DNA of 64,000 nt from Herbidospora mongoliensis. Lineage in GTDB: Bacteria; Actinomycetota; Actinomycetes; Streptosporangiales; Streptosporangiaceae. Positions 63,640-64,000 of this stretch are shown here, piece after piece. The notes under the pieces are model-generated. The model was not told the DNA's origin, did not search any database, and saw only the letters and a program-made list of their open reading frames with translations. Location: assembly GCF_001570545.1 (NCBI RefSeq), contig NZ_BBXD01000014.1, forward strand, positions 319,508 through 383,507. Reading direction: 5' to 3'. Made by a program: the position numbers and the translations under genes. The first letter of the stretch is position 1. Every line of letters begins with the position of its first letter.

Positions 63640-64000
63640 TCAGGTGGTCAGGTCTTCCAGGGCGTTGAGCAGGCGGTCCACGTCAGATCTGTCGTTGTAG
63701 TGCACCAGCCCGGCCCGTACGCCGGACCCGGCGTCGCGGATGCCGAGGGCCTGGGTGAGCTCCCAGGCGTAGCAGTGCCCGTCCCACACGTTGACCTCGC
63801 GGGCGGCCAGGTGCTCGGCCACCTGGCGGGGGGTGTGCCCGGCGACGGTGAAGAACGCGGTGGCGGTACGCCGCCGGGGTGAGCCGACCAGGCCGACGCC
63901 GGACAGCGCGGACAGCCCCTTGAGCAGGTGGGCGAGCTCGGCCTGCTCATGGGCTTCGACCGCCGCCATCGAGGCGAGCAGCCGTTCCCGCCGGGTCCCG
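63640..64000 (-). CDS. Class V aminotransferase (cysteine-desulfurase-like), C-terminal part
   Basis: The gene enters from the right edge; 120 C-terminal residues are visible. They match the small domain of cysteine desulfurase-like PLP enzymes (TRRERLLASMAAVEAHEQAE, GHTPRQVAEHLAAREVNVWD, GVRAGLVHYNDRSDVDRLLN). The PLP lysine and the active-site cysteine loop lie outside the window, so desulfurase activity cannot be judged. Confidence 0.85.
   Translation of the reverse strand, partial: GTRRERLLASMAAVEAHEQAELAHLLKGLSALSGVGLVGSPRRRTATAFFTVAGHTPRQVAEHLAAREVNVWDGHCYAWELTQALGIRDAGSGVRAGLVHYNDRSDVDRLLNALEDLTT

Overview
The window is very GC-rich and densely coded. It has GTG and TTG starts, SARP/AfsR-type regulators, a GPP34 protein, paired ClpP genes with a PopR/ClgR-like regulator, and secreted enzymes joined to CBM2 or ricin-type modules by Pro/Thr or Pro/Ser linkers. 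This points to a filamentous actinomycete (Streptosporangiaceae or Streptomycetaceae type); the genus cannot be fixed from the sequence alone. Nothing indicates a plasmid or phage backbone, so it reads as an accessory part of a chromosome.

Layout. 1-3.9 kb: xylan-degrading block (a CBM2 protein cut by the left edge, a GH10 xylanase, a GH30_8 glucuronoxylanase) with candidate operators. 4.1-10.3 kb: two large paralogous SARP/ATPase/TPR regulators, the second lacking its DNA-binding domain. 10.4-13.5 kb: ATPase, response-regulator remnant, a tight three-gene operon ending in an AAC(3)-family acetyltransferase, and a methyltransferase. 13.58-16.63 kb: a three-gene tyrosine-recombinase element (element A) whose integrase has an in-frame amber codon. 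16.6-19.6 kb: LysR regulator, lipoprotein, frameshifted TetR, broken integrase. 19.80-23.63 kb: a second pair of element A ends enclosing a thiamine-diphosphate decarboxylase-like enzyme and a D-amino-acid-oxidase-like protein whose segment order is permuted (element B). 24.7-29.3 kb: GPP34, two paralogous MerR regulators, HxlR/RidA pair, CPBP protease. 29.3-36.9 kb: SARP and LuxR-type regulators, then a large desaturase/isomerase-reductase-ferredoxin fusion and a second flavoprotein.

36.9-47.2 kb is a sugar-uptake and arabinofuranoside system: intracellular glycosidase, two ABC permeases, binding lipoprotein, LacI regulator, a ricin-linked clan GH-A enzyme and a GH54 arabinofuranosidase. Copies of the palindrome TCGAATCGATTCGA lie before the ABC operon, the lacI gene and both secreted enzymes, so they can be read as one regulon. 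No ABC ATPase is present; a shared MsiK-type ATPase elsewhere is the usual arrangement. 48.5-50.1 kb: clpP pair plus regulator; the second ClpP lacks the catalytic serine. 50.3-52.6 kb: secreted repeat protein, XRE regulator, SnoaL-like protein. 52.8-57.8 kb: CBM2-linked GH26 mannanase and PL11 rhamnogalacturonan lyase with a second LacI regulator. 57.9-64 kb: membrane HTH protein, serine hydrolase, a translationally coupled P450/terpene synthase pair, a TetR remnant, an aminoglycoside-phosphotransferase-like kinase and the end of a class V aminotransferase.

Overall this is a plant-polysaccharide degradation region interrupted at 10-24 kb by a decaying mobile zone. The most unusual items are the element A/B pair, the permuted oxidase with its altered decarboxylase partner, and the LacI palindrome regulon. 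All assignments come from reading sequence motifs; no database search was run.
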